A stretch of DNA of 64,000 nt from Eutrophovita brisbanensis (GTDB lineage Bacteria; Pseudomonadota; Gammaproteobacteria; Burkholderiales; Eutrophovitaceae), in assembly GCA_038147395.1 (NCBI GenBank), contig JAYQTM010000001.1:1984001-2048000 (forward strand). The letters run 5' to 3'. The translations under genes were made by a program, and so were the position numbers. Under the pieces are notes generated by a model that saw nothing but the letters and a program-made list of their open reading frames with translations, was not told the origin of the DNA and ran no database searches. Of this stretch, positions 7,912-16,622 are shown piece by piece; the first letter of the stretch is position 1, and every line of letters starts with the position of its first letter.

Positions 7912-9002
7912 ATGACTCTCAAAATTAGCGGATTTAGAGCAAGACCCGTTGCAACACCCATCAAGTACCCCCCTCGACCGGCAAGTGGCGCCATTGATAA
8001 AGCCGCTTTAGTTCTCATCGACCTGGAGACTTCAGAGGGTATTACGGGCATTCGTATCTGTTTACTTTCTCTCAGAGCATGCTTAAGCCAACAGTGGATT
8101 GTTTTAATGCGACCTGTGAATTACTGATTGGGACCGATGCTGCGCCGTTAGACATCGAGGCAAGGCTCAGGCGTCATTTCACAATCTATGACGCACATGG
8201 AATTCTAGGACAAGTGATTTCAGGCATTGACATGGCTGCATGGGACGCACTCGCAAAAAGTCAAAACGTTCCTCTCTCAACCGCATTAGGTGGTAAGCCT
8301 GAACCCATACCTGCCTACAACAGCTGTGGCCTATGGACCAACGAAACCGCTGATACGCTACCCGATCTTGCGAGAGAATTAATTGATGCGGGAGACTACA
8401 AGGCAGTCAAAATGCGTATCGGTCGACCCGACTTCGATATCGACCTAGATGCCGTCAGGGCCGTAAAACAAGAAATTGGGGACGATGTATTTCTGATGGC
8501 GGACTTTAATCAGTCACTCACAATCAGCGAAGCAATCAAGCGAGGGCGAGCGCTAGACGATGAGGGCCTTTATTGGATTGAGGACCCAATCAGACATGAC
8601 GACTATGAGGGCTGCGCCAGAATCAGACACTCCATTGAAACCCCGTTACAAATTGGTGAAAACCTACTCAACTCGTTAGAAATGAAAAAAGCCATAGACG
8701 CAGAAGCGGGGGACTTTTACATGCCCGACGTCCAACGAATAGGAGGAGTCACGGGCTGGTTGAGGGCAGCAGCACTTGCGCACGCGAACGGGCTCGACTT
8801 ATCGAGCCATTTGTTTCCAGAAATCAGTTGTCACCTGCTCGCTGTAAGCCCGACAAGGCACTGGCTCGAATACATGGACTGGGGTAGCGCCATCTTGGAA
8901 GAGCCGCTCCAAGTGAAAGATGGTATGGCCATCACGCCGAATCGGCCTGGCATTGGGATTAGCTGGGACGAGGCGGCGATCAAACAATTCTTGGTAGAGT
9001 GA
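7912..9002 (+). pseudogene. Mandelate racemase/muconate lactonizing family protein, interrupted by a -1 frameshift
   Basis: An enolase-superfamily gene read in two frames. Residues 1-45 (MTLKISGF...GITG) run in one frame to about 8048; the continuation HSYLFTFSQSMLKPT resumes at 8049 in another, so one base is missing between 8048 and 8049. Repaired, it would give about 363 residues, close to mandelate racemase. The barrel carries metal and catalytic motifs DFNQS, IEDPI, GENL, MPDVQRIGG and SSHLFPE. The usual KxK on the second strand reads KMR (8410-8418), so the (S)-specific lysine base is an arginine. It could be a sequence error or real decay. Substrate would be a 2-hydroxyacid or sugar acid. 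Confidence 0.8.
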
Positions 9003-9007
9003 TCGTC

Positions 9008-9352
9008 ATGCTAAAACTCTTCGGAATTAAAAATTGCGACACCATGAAAAAGGCAATGAGAACGCTGGAATCAAGAAATATCGAATTCGAGTTTCACGAT
9101 TACAAAAAACTCGGTATCGATAGCACGACGCTGCAATCTTGGTGCGCATACGTTACATATGAAAAGCTTTTGAATACTCGCGGCACCACCTGGCGAAAGC
9201 TCAGTGATCAAGAAAAAGAGAATGTAAACGAGAAGCGTGCTATCGATCTCATGGTCGAACATCCATCGCTTATCAAAAGGCCGGTGCTTGAAGACAGTAA
9301 TGGTCAAATTCACGTTGGTTTTTGCGAAACGCTGTACGCTTCAATACAATGA
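9008..9352 (+). CDS. ArsC/Spx-family protein (YffB type)
   Basis: A 114-residue thioredoxin-fold protein of the ArsC/Spx/YffB family. The N-terminus LFGIKNCDTMKKA has the family's single active-site cysteine (Cys10) followed by DT, and IKRPVL near residue 96 is the conserved Arg-Pro loop that faces it. YffB relatives are suggested glutathione-dependent thiol reductases; true arsenate reductases have additional arginines, so arsenate reduction is not supported. A GTG at 8999 in frame is possible, but the ATG at 9008 fits the family start. It follows the racemase-like gene by a few bases and overlaps nothing. Confidence 0.8.
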   Translation: MLKLFGIKNCDTMKKAMRTLESRNIEFEFHDYKKLGIDSTTLQSWCAYVTYEKLLNTRGTTWRKLSDQEKENVNEKRAIDLMVEHPSLIKRPVLEDSNGQIHVGFCETLYASIQ

Positions 9353-9389
9353 CCTGATCTCAACCCATTACCGAACAAGGTTACAGAAT

Positions 9390-10775
9390 ATGGCGCTGAA
9401 TACAGAACAACAAACAACCGTGTTAGACCAGTTAACGCAACTTCTGGGTGACCGAGTCACGACGAACACGGCGGTCCGTGACAGTCACGGGAAGGATGAA
9501 TCTTGGCATCACCCGCATCGACCAGATTTGGTTGTGTTTCCCAAGTCGACTGAAGAAGTATCGGAAGTCGTGAAAATCTGTGCTGAGCACATGTTACCCG
9601 TAGTCGCCTACGGCACCGGAACGAGTCTCGAGGGCAACGTAATTCCACACCAAGGCGGCGTGGTTGTTGACCTGATGCATATGGACCAGGTGTTACGTGT
9701 TAGCGCGGAGGACCTTGATTGCACGGTTCAAGCGAGGGTCACCAGGAAGCAACTCAACGAGTACATTAAAGATCAAGGCCTGTTTTTTCCAATCGACCCA
9801 GGAGCTGATGCGTCATTGGGGGGCATGGCCGCTACACGTGCCTCTGGTACCAATGCAGTCAGATACGGCACAATGCGTGAAAATGTCTTAGGCTTGACTG
9901 TCGTGTTGGCGGATGGCCGCATCATTAAAACATCGCGTCGCGCCAGAAAATCAGCTGCGGGTTACGATTTAACTCGACTTTTTGTTGGGTCAGAAGGCAC
10001 CTTGGGCATCATCACAGAAGTCTCCCTGAAGCTGTACGGGATTCCAGAGGCGATGGCATCAGCGGTCTGTTCATTCGACTCGCTTGAGGGCGCTGTCAAC
10101 ACCGTCATACAAACGATACAGCTAGGCATTCCTGTTGCAAGAATTGAATTACTGGACGACGTACAAATGGGTGCGGTAAATGATTTTTCTAAACTGGATT
10201 ACCCAGTAAAAGACACATTGTTTCTAGAGTTTCACGGAAGCGAAACAGGAGTCAAGGAACAAGCGGAAACCGTACAAATGATCGCTGCTGAAAACTCAGG
10301 GGGAGAATTTAAGTGGGCGACAAAAGCAGAGGATCGAAACAAATTGTGGGCTGCCCGACATGATGTCACCTACGCGACCAAATCTCTCAGACCCGGTGCT
10401 GAAGTATGGGCAACGGATGTGTGCGTGCCAATTTCTCGTTTGACCGAATGTATTTTAGAAACGAAAAAAGACCTTGAAGATAGCTTTCTGATTGCGCCGC
10501 TGGTCGGTCATGTAGGGGACGGTAATTTTCATCTTGGCTTCGTGATTCATCGTGATGATGAGAGAGAAACAAAAGAAGCAGACAGGCTCAACGATAGACT
10601 CGTCATGCGTGCTTTGGCGATGGACGGCACCTGCACGGGTGAGCATGGCATTGGATTGGGGAAGATGAAATTTCTCACTGCAGAGCATGGAGAAGGAGTG
10701 TCAGTCATGAGAGCAATCAAGAAATCTCTTGATCCACACAACTTGATGAACCCAGGAAAGATTTTCACGGTGTGA
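9390..10775 (+). CDS. FAD-binding oxidoreductase, D-lactate dehydrogenase (cytochrome)/GlcD type
   Basis: A 461-residue flavoprotein of the vanillyl-alcohol-oxidase/PCMH superfamily that oxidises D-2-hydroxyacids such as D-lactate or glycolate and passes electrons to cytochrome c or quinone. The FAD domain shows YGTGTSLEGNV, PGADASLGGMAATRASGTNA and FVGSEGTLGIITEV. The C-terminal domain ends with HVGDGNFH, GTCTGEHGIGLGKM (substrate/metal histidines) and DPHNLMNPGKIF. The ATG at 9390 was chosen over the longer frame from 9237, which would overlap the ArsC-like gene; AAGG lies about ten bases upstream. The neighbourhood (reductase, racemase-like enzyme) suggests a 2-hydroxyacid catabolic set. 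Confidence 0.9.
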   Translation: MALNTEQQTTVLDQLTQLLGDRVTTNTAVRDSHGKDESWHHPHRPDLVVFPKSTEEVSEVVKICAEHMLPVVAYGTGTSLEGNVIPHQGGVVVDLMHMDQVLRVSAEDLDCTVQARVTRKQLNEYIKDQGLFFPIDPGADASLGGMAATRASGTNAVRYGTMRENVLGLTVVLADGRIIKTSRRARKSAAGYDLTRLFVGSEGTLGIITEVSLKLYGIPEAMASAVCSFDSLEGAVNTVIQTIQLGIPVARIELLDDVQMGAVNDFSKLDYPVKDTLFLEFHGSETGVKEQAETVQMIAAENSGGEFKWATKAEDRNKLWAARHDVTYATKSLRPGAEVWATDVCVPISRLTECILETKKDLEDSFLIAPLVGHVGDGNFHLGFVIHRDDERETKEADRLNDRLVMRALAMDGTCTGEHGIGLGKMKFLTAEHGEGVSVMRAIKKSLDPHNLMNPGKIFTV

Positions 10776-10794
10776 TTGATCGACGCGCGCCGCT

Positions 10795-11781
10795 TTGGAT
10801 TCACTGACCCAAATCGCTTTAGGGGCGTCGCTTAGCGCAGCGTGCGCATCACCCAAAAATCGTCGCGTCGCCGCAATTGCGGGAGCAGCACTCGGAACAC
10901 TACCCGATCTAGACGTCCTCATTCGGTACGACGATCCGGTCGACAACTTCATTCGACATCGAGGATTCAGTCACTCGCTTTTCGTTCTCTGCCCCTTCGC
11001 ACTATTAATCTGGGTGATTGCCAAAAAATATATCGCCCGCGTCGGTGATGATCCAAGACGATGGTTTTGGTCAATTTTTCTTGCGCTCGTCACGCATCCC
11101 TTATTAGATGCTCACACGGTCTATGGGACACAAATATTGTGGCCGCTGGGGTTACCGCCAACAATGTGGTCAACCATTTTCATCATCGATCCTGCGTATA
11201 CGCTACCACTCTTGGTGGGGACGGTTGCGGCACTGACCGTCCCGCACGCAAATGCGACTCGTCACCTGATCACATTTGGGATTGTGTTGAGCAGTTGTTA
11301 TTTGATCTGGTCATGGACAGCAAAGTGCCTCGTCAATACAAAAGTCTCTCAATATTTAGAAACGACCTATCCCCATGAGTCGGCCCAAACCTACTTTACG
11401 GTCCCGACTCCTTTTAACACTTTGCTGTGGCGGATTATCATCAAAAGTGAAGACCAATATGCCGAGGGATATTTATCGGTGAGAAACCTCAATCAACCAT
11501 TGGAATTTCGTATCACCGAACTTGACCAAGACGCTGTCACTCACGCGAGGCAATATCCAGCTTTCGGAAAACTGGATTGGTTTACGCATGGTTTCATGAA
11601 AACAGAAATGAGTGATAACAAACTATTCGTCAGCGATCTTCGGATGGGCGCAGAACCGCATTACGTGTTTCGTTATCTCATTGCGGTCAAAACAAATGCT
11701 GAGTGGCAAGAGGTCACACCCATTAAACAAGGCTCTCGCTATAGTTGGGAACAGTTAAAAAAGATATTGGAAAAAATTTAG
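10795..11781 (+). CDS. YdjM-like membrane-bound metal-dependent hydrolase family protein
   Basis: A 328-residue inner-membrane protein of the YdjM/DUF457 family. The start is a TTG: the following residues DSLTQIALGASLSAA are the invariant family N-terminus, so no other start fits. Histidines and aspartates typical of the group are visible: TLPDLDVLIRYDDPVDNFIRHRGFSHSLF and THPLLDAHTVYG. Four or so hydrophobic segments follow (such as FALLIWVIA and LLVGTVAAL), then a soluble C-terminal domain of about 120 residues. Biochemical role is unknown for most members. It begins 19 bases after the flavoenzyme and its stop overlaps the end of the convergent cupin gene by four bases. Confidence 0.8.
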   Translation: MDSLTQIALGASLSAACASPKNRRVAAIAGAALGTLPDLDVLIRYDDPVDNFIRHRGFSHSLFVLCPFALLIWVIAKKYIARVGDDPRRWFWSIFLALVTHPLLDAHTVYGTQILWPLGLPPTMWSTIFIIDPAYTLPLLVGTVAALTVPHANATRHLITFGIVLSSCYLIWSWTAKCLVNTKVSQYLETTYPHESAQTYFTVPTPFNTLLWRIIIKSEDQYAEGYLSVRNLNQPLEFRITELDQDAVTHARQYPAFGKLDWFTHGFMKTEMSDNKLFVSDLRMGAEPHYVFRYLIAVKTNAEWQEVTPIKQGSRYSWEQLKKILEKI

Positions 11782-12149
11782 TCTGCAAGTCTCACCATCG
11801 CAATTACTGCGTCGTTGTCTCCGACAACGGTCGTATTGTGCCCTTTACCCGATAAGTCGCGATGAAGCCATGCAGAGCCTGATGGAAATTGTCTTACTTC
11901 GCCATCTGAGACTTCGATAGACAACTGTCCGGATAACACGAACACATGTCCCACGCTTGGCGCTGGATGCCACCCCCCTGCCCATCCACTTGGAAGATGA
12001 ATCACCGCCACATCCTTGGCTGGTATGAAAGGGCTGACATTCATTGGGGCAGCAGGAGGGGCAATATCAACTGCATCGAAAACCAACGTCACATTTTTAA
12101 AATGAGATTCTCCATTTTCGTCAGTCACAATCTCCACATAGTTATTCAT
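11778..12149 (-). CDS. Cupin-domain protein
   Basis: A 123-residue single-domain cupin. WHPAPSVGHVFVLSGQLSIEVSDGEVRQFPSGSAWLH holds the first cupin motif (His-x-Val-Leu-x-Gly) with probable metal ligands, and GKGHNTTVVGD the second. Such small cupins may be dioxygenases, isomerases or sensors. It is the last gene of the long leftward operon, overlapping the start of the upstream CDGSH gene region by eight bases, so translation is probably coupled. Its function within an aromatic-acid operon is unknown to me. Confidence 0.75.
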   Translation of the reverse strand: MNNYVEIVTDENGESHFKNVTLVFDAVDIAPPAAPMNVSPFIPAKDVAVIHLPSGWAGGWHPAPSVGHVFVLSGQLSIEVSDGEVRQFPSGSAWLHRDLSGKGHNTTVVGDNDAVIAMVRLAD

Positions 12150-12576
12150 TACCTAATCCCCCTTGATTTTTATGTGCTCCATCACAAAACGGTTTAATCG
12201 CAGAACGACCACATCGACACAATTTCACTCGGCACCCGCTCCATCCTGGACCTTTAGCTCCGATGATTTGTACACGCCCGACGATGTGTATCGGACCGTT
12301 TTCAATAAAACTCACCTCTGCGACATCTTTATCAGAATTTTCACTCGAGCGACGCACGACATATTCACCGGTTACCTCTCCTTGGTCTTTAAAATTACAT
12401 TGAAGATGCGACCCATCACAAAAGGGACGCGCCCGGTTGTGTCCGCATCGGCAAAAATGGATCGACGAAGCGTTGTGGCTCTGTGACTTTTGTCCGCCCA
12501 GGATGAGATGCATCGATCCCTGAAAATGTAATGGTCCATTCGGCGTGACAGTAACGATTAACATCAACTTCATCAA
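12142..12576 (-). CDS. Double CDGSH-type iron-sulfur protein
   Basis: A 144-residue cytosolic protein with two CDGSH iron-sulfur motifs: CRCGHNRARPFCDGSH (Cys42, Cys44, Cys53, His57) and CRCGRSAIKPFCDGAH (Cys120, Cys122, Cys131, His135). Each would bind a redox-active and acid-labile [2Fe-2S] cluster with three Cys and one His. Between them, ENGPIHIVGRVQIIGAKG repeats the pattern PNGPLHFQGSMHLI at the N-terminus, so the protein is an internal duplication. The start abuts the stop of the 3-hydroxybutyrate dehydrogenase gene directly. A role as electron carrier for nearby oxidoreductases is inference only. Confidence 0.85.
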   Translation of the reverse strand: MMKLMLIVTVTPNGPLHFQGSMHLILGGQKSQSHNASSIHFCRCGHNRARPFCDGSHLQCNFKDQGEVTGEYVVRRSSENSDKDVAEVSFIENGPIHIVGRVQIIGAKGPGWSGCRVKLCRCGRSAIKPFCDGAHKNQGGLGNE

Positions 12577-13380
12577 TTAGTGAGCTGTCCAACCACCGTC
12601 GATCGAATACGCGGACCCAGTAATTGATGACGCATCGTCTGAAGATAAAAACAAAGCAAGCGCTGCGATCTGATCCACTTGGACGAACTCTCGTGTTGGT
12701 TGACGTTGAAGAATCATTTCTTTCGTCGCGACATCTTGAGTAACGCCATGCTCCCTCGCTAAAGTTTCAATTTGCGTCTCAACCAATGGCGTCTTTACCC
12801 ACCCAGGACAAATCGCATTACATGTCACACCAAATTCTGCCGCCTCAAGTGCAACTGTTTTAGTCAAACCCACCAACCCATGCTTCGCTGCGACATACGC
12901 CGATTTATTCGGCGACGCAATTAATCCATGAGCGGATGCGACATTAATAATTCTGCCCCGCCCTTGCTTCCTCATTTGCGGCAATGACAATCGTGTCGTG
13001 TGAAATGCCGCTGTCAAGTTCACTGAGATCACTAGGTCCCACTTATCAGTCGGAAATTCGTCAACGGGGGAAACATACTGAACACCGGCATTATTAATGA
13101 CCACGTCTAACCTACCAAAGGTTGTAATCGTGTCCGAAACAAATGTTTCAATCTCGGAGACCTTAGTCATGTCCGCACTCGAATATAAGACCTTCACTTG
13201 GTGATCCGTCTCCAGCTTGCGGCAAATGCGATCGATCTCGATGGAATCGCCAAATCCATTGATCGCTAGATCATATCCTTTCGCTGCAAATGATCGGGCC
13301 ATTCCAAGCCCAATACCCGAAGTCGCACCAGTAATCAGTGCTACACCTTTTGTTATTGCATCGTTATCCAATTTCACCAT
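12577..13380 (-). CDS. 3-hydroxybutyrate dehydrogenase
   Basis: A 267-residue short-chain dehydrogenase. TGATSGIG (17-24) binds NAD, NNAG (96-99) supports the core, and the catalytic set is Ser149, Tyr162 and Lys166 (SAYVAAK). The run VASAHGLIASPNKSAYVAAKHGLVG and the late QRQPTREFV loop are hallmarks of bacterial D-3-hydroxybutyrate dehydrogenases, which interconvert 3-hydroxybutyrate and acetoacetate. It overlaps the upstream hydrolase gene by 17 bases. In a benzoate operon it could process a beta-hydroxyacid formed during degradation of the ring-opened chain or link to storage polymer metabolism; that link is inference. Confidence 0.88.
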   Translation of the reverse strand: MVKLDNDAITKGVALITGATSGIGLGMARSFAAKGYDLAINGFGDSIEIDRICRKLETDHQVKVLYSSADMTKVSEIETFVSDTITTFGRLDVVINNAGVQYVSPVDEFPTDKWDLVISVNLTAAFHTTRLSLPQMRKQGRGRIINVASAHGLIASPNKSAYVAAKHGLVGLTKTVALEAAEFGVTCNAICPGWVKTPLVETQIETLAREHGVTQDVATKEMILQRQPTREFVQVDQIAALALFLSSDDASSITGSAYSIDGGWTAH

Positions 13381-14170
13381 CCTCTAAAAAATTCAAAACC
13401 CCCTCTAGAGTCCGTTCAGTTTGATCGACATGTGGGGAGTGACCGCAATCTTCCAAAATAAGGGTCTTAGCTAATTGTGGAATGACCGATTCAATACTTG
13501 TGAGTTGTCTCAATGTCCCATAGGGATCTTGATGACTCTGAACCAGTAAGCACGGGCTCTTAATATGCTCTACGTATGACTCGATATTCCATGTTCGGAA
13601 ATCATCGTTGAGCCAAATGTCGTTCCAACCACGAAATGCTGACTCAACATCGCCATGATAACGACTGAGTTTCTTCGGCAAATCGCTCGATTCGAAAGCG
13701 ACTTTCGCTTGCCGAATGCTCTCAAGAGTGAGCTCCTCCACAAACACATGTGGCGCCATTAAAATCAAAGCAGAAACGTCAAAACCGCTGCCTGCATGGA
13801 TTAATGCAATAGAGGCGCCATCACTGTGACCAAATAAAATCGGTGATTTAACGTCAACATGCTCCAAAAAGCATGGCAGCACGTCACGCGCCTCCCGATG
13901 CATGTAATCAACTGATCGAGGTTTTTTAATCGGTGTCGAGTCTCCGTAGCCCTCCCGCGAGTACACGATAACGCGCCTGCTGGTTGCTCGAGCTAACTGA
14001 GTAGGAAAGTCCTTCCATAATGCAACGGAGCCCAAACCCTCGTGCAACATGACGATCGCATGACGCGCTGAATCGTACGAATTCTCTCCTTCAATGACTT
14101 GGTACTCAAGCGACACATCACCATATGAGAATAAACCGGTCACTGTATTCATCACATCAACAACGAACAT
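13364..14170 (-). CDS. Alpha/beta hydrolase of the benzoate operon
   Basis: A 268-residue soluble alpha/beta hydrolase. HEGLGSVALW (about 43-52) is the oxyanion loop, FGHSDGAS the nucleophile elbow with a serine, and EDCGHSPHVDQ the catalytic histidine. Related hydrolases occur in aerobic benzoyl-CoA gene clusters, where they may act as thioesterase or lactonase, but I know no experimental proof. It sits between the transport ATPase gene and the 3-hydroxybutyrate dehydrogenase gene in a tightly packed operon. Esterase activity on another CoA or lactone substrate is equally possible. Confidence 0.75.
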   Translation of the reverse strand: MFVVDVMNTVTGLFSYGDVSLEYQVIEGENSYDSARHAIVMLHEGLGSVALWKDFPTQLARATSRRVIVYSREGYGDSTPIKKPRSVDYMHREARDVLPCFLEHVDVKSPILFGHSDGASIALIHAGSGFDVSALILMAPHVFVEELTLESIRQAKVAFESSDLPKKLSRYHGDVESAFRGWNDIWLNDDFRTWNIESYVEHIKSPCLLVQSHQDPYGTLRQLTSIESVIPQLAKTLILEDCGHSPHVDQTERTLEGVLNFLEDGEIG

Positions 14171-14189
14171 TTTCCATCAGGTGCAGCCC

Positions 14190-14903
14190 CTATACACCCA
14201 GCCAAGCGCGAAGATTAACTGGATCCTCAATCAACTCTTGAGGCGCACCATTGAACACGATTTTCCCCTTCAACATCACGACACTCCGGTCACAAATTTT
14301 TGACAGTGAAACGAAATTCTTGTCGACTATCAATGAAGAGATACCGGTATCGCGAATTCGCCTCATTATTGACCAAATTTCTCTCGAAATAATAGGTGCC
14401 AATCCTTCAGTCGCCTCATCCAAGATAATCAAATCCGGGTTCGACATTAACGCGCGACCAATGCTGAGCATCTGTTGCTCGCCTCCTGATAATTGCTGCC
14501 CACCGTGTTGCAGTCGCTCACTTAACCTTGGAAAAGTGTCCAACACCCGATCATATGTCCAATCTTTCCGACCCGTTGGCCCCTGCCTTGCGGCAATGAG
14601 TAGATTTTCTTTAACACTTAAGTTAGGGAAAATTCCGCGTCCCTCTGGGACATATCCGATTCCCAGTCGCATCAACGCATGGGTGCGTAATTGGGAAACA
14701 TCTTGACCCCGATAATCAATGGAACCAGAGCTCTTCTTAACCAATTGCAATAACGTTTTGATGAATGTCGTTTTCCCCATACCATTACGGCCAACCAACG
14801 CTACTGTTTCGCCGACTTTGATATCGAAATTGACACCGCGTAACACGTGACTGCTGCTGTAATGTGTATGAACGTCTCGAGCCTCAAAGAGCAGTTCAGT
14901 CAT
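14190..14903 (-). CDS. Branched-chain-type ABC transporter ATPase (LivF)
   Basis: A 237-residue nucleotide-binding subunit of the HAAT importer encoded by the next four genes. Walker A is GRNGMGKTT, the Q-loop and signature LSGGEQQMLSIGRALM are intact, and Walker B is LIILDEATEGLAP, the EATEGL form being diagnostic of LivF. The ATG at 14903 is preferred to a longer start at 14978: it gives the normal family N-terminus and overlaps the LivG stop by eight bases, implying coupling. In a box operon the substrate is likely benzoate or a related aromatic acid rather than an amino acid, an inference from context. Confidence 0.88.
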   Translation of the reverse strand: MTELLFEARDVHTHYSSSHVLRGVNFDIKVGETVALVGRNGMGKTTFIKTLLQLVKKSSGSIDYRGQDVSQLRTHALMRLGIGYVPEGRGIFPNLSVKENLLIAARQGPTGRKDWTYDRVLDTFPRLSERLQHGGQQLSGGEQQMLSIGRALMSNPDLIILDEATEGLAPIISREIWSIMRRIRDTGISSLIVDKNFVSLSKICDRSVVMLKGKIVFNGAPQELIEDPVNLRAWLGV

Positions 14904-15651
14904 TATCGCTACCCTCTCCGAGATACGCCAACTGAACGGCCTCGCTATTTCTAACGGTATCAGGAGGGCCGCTCTCAATGACTTCGCCGTTCACCATGAC
15001 GGTGAGCGAGTCAGCTAGGGCGAACACCGCATCCATATCGTGCTCAATCAGTACAGTCGCATAATCTGTCTTGATGTTGTTGATGAGATCAACAACTTTT
15101 GAAGACTCCTCCGCGCCCATACCCGCTAACGGCTCATCTAGCAACAGTACCTTTGGCGCCAACGATAATGCGATAGCGATCTCGACCAAACGTTGCTCAC
15201 CATGCGAGAGCTCACCAACGTAGCGATGAATGACGTGACCTAAATCCACCCTCTCGATCACTTCTTGAGAGACTCGATCTATCTGAGCAAACCGTTGCGC
15301 AGAGCGAAACATTTTCGTTGCGACGCCAAATCGACGTTGAGAGGCCAGATTACAATTCTCGAGCACAGTCAGATTTGGGTAGCTATTATTTTTTTGATAC
15401 GTACGACCGACGCCACTAAGGCTCATGTCAGCTGCACTTAATCCGGTCAAATCTTTTCCACTCAGGAACACCTGACCATGCGTTGGCGACAGCTCTCCAG
15501 ATAACAAATTCACCAGCGTACTTTTACCCGCTCCGTTGGGGCCAATGACAGCGTGAATTTCCCCTTTTGCGCACGACAGCGACACGTTCGATACCGCATG
15601 AACGCCTCCAAAGGACTTCATCAAACCTAACGCGGTAATTCCCTCCGTCAT
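14896..15651 (-). CDS. Branched-chain-type ABC transporter ATPase (LivG)
   Basis: A 251-residue ATPase, partner of LivF. It has Walker A GPNGAGKST, signature LSHGEQRLVEIAIAL, Walker B VLLLDEPLAGM and the switch histidine in VLIEHDMDAVF; the MGAEES after Walker B is the LivG form. Compared with standard LivG it has LSAADMSLSGVGRTYQKNNSYPNLTVLENC as the Q-loop region, with a YQKNN variant instead of FQ. The gene starts within the stop of the LivM gene (ATGA overlap). It would power import across the inner membrane with LivF. Confidence 0.88.
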   Translation of the reverse strand: MTEGITALGLMKSFGGVHAVSNVSLSCAKGEIHAVIGPNGAGKSTLVNLLSGELSPTHGQVFLSGKDLTGLSAADMSLSGVGRTYQKNNSYPNLTVLENCNLASQRRFGVATKMFRSAQRFAQIDRVSQEVIERVDLGHVIHRYVGELSHGEQRLVEIAIALSLAPKVLLLDEPLAGMGAEESSKVVDLINNIKTDYATVLIEHDMDAVFALADSLTVMVNGEVIESGPPDTVRNSEAVQLAYLGEGSDND

Positions 15652-16622
15652 GACGAATGATTTTCCTTATTGGTTTGTTTGTCTGCACTCGATGAAAAAC
15701 GGATACCTGCCAAACCCCTTGGCATAAAAAGCGCGACCCCGACGATCACGATTCCCGTCATCAGCTGCCAATGTTTTGTGATGACTTGAAAAATCTCTTC
15801 TAGGAACATCATCGACGCAGCACCCAAGATAGGGCCGAGCAGGGTGCCAAGTCCACCGAAAATCACCATCATCAAAACATGCCCCGATAAATGCCACCCC
15901 ACCATTTCTGGATTGACCACCCCAAACTGAGCGGCAGCCAAGAAACCAGCCAGCGATGCGATCATCGCAGCAACTGTGAAGTTCACCAGCTTAAAAAGAT
16001 AGGTGTTGTAGCCAAGCGCGGTCGTACGGTGTTCATTAATTCTGATGCCATTGATGACCCGACCATAAGGAGAGCTGAGCATCGTTCGGATCAGAAACAA
16101 CGAAATGGCCATCATCACGAGTGCAACATAATAAAAGTGGGTCACGCTCGACAGATCTAGCTGCCAGTAATCAAGAATCTGAAACGATGGACGATGGTCC
16201 AGATACATTCCGTCGGATCCACCTGCAAAATCTGTGTCATGGAGTAAATAAAACAACATTTCACCGAACGCTAATGTCGCCATGATGAAAAATATACCTC
16301 TCGTTCGCAGCACCAACGCACCAATGATCAAACCAAGACACCCTGTCGCGACGATACAGATTGTGAGGGAAAGAAAAAAATTCGACGGACCATCTGGATT
16401 CGATAACAAAGCCAAAACATAACCAGAGAAACCGAAAAACGCTGCGTGCCCCAGGCTTACCAGACCTGTGTAACCAACGAGCAGGTTAAGACTGCTCGCA
16501 AAGATGATCATGACCAAAATCTTGGAAATGAATTGAATATAAAAACGATCGAATAAAAATGGAACCAACAAAAGAGACAGAACCAGAACAGGGATCAAAC
16601 ACTTATTTAGAGAGCGGCTCAT
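15648..16622 (-). CDS. Branched-chain-type ABC transporter permease (LivM)
   Basis: A 324-residue inner-membrane permease with eight or more hydrophobic segments. LVGYTGLVSLGHAAFFGFSGYVLAL is the family signature near the N-terminus, and the EAA-like loop RINEHRTTALGYNTYLFKLVNF contacts the ATPases. GGLGTLLGPILGA closes the membrane core, and about 20 polar residues trail at the C-terminus. It overlaps both neighbours by four bases (ATGA), typical of a stoichiometric complex. Confidence 0.88.
   Translation of the reverse strand: MSRSLNKCLIPVLVLSLLLVPFLFDRFYIQFISKILVMIIFASSLNLLVGYTGLVSLGHAAFFGFSGYVLALLSNPDGPSNFFLSLTICIVATGCLGLIIGALVLRTRGIFFIMATLAFGEMLFYLLHDTDFAGGSDGMYLDHRPSFQILDYWQLDLSSVTHFYYVALVMMAISLFLIRTMLSSPYGRVINGIRINEHRTTALGYNTYLFKLVNFTVAAMIASLAGFLAAAQFGVVNPEMVGWHLSGHVLMMVIFGGLGTLLGPILGAASMMFLEEIFQVITKHWQLMTGIVIVGVALFMPRGLAGIRFSSSADKQTNKENHSS

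Noticed and set aside
9237..9389. N-terminal extension of the D-lactate-dehydrogenase-like gene
   Set aside because: It overlaps the ArsC-like gene in another frame and lacks family similarity; the ATG at 9390 gives the normal start.
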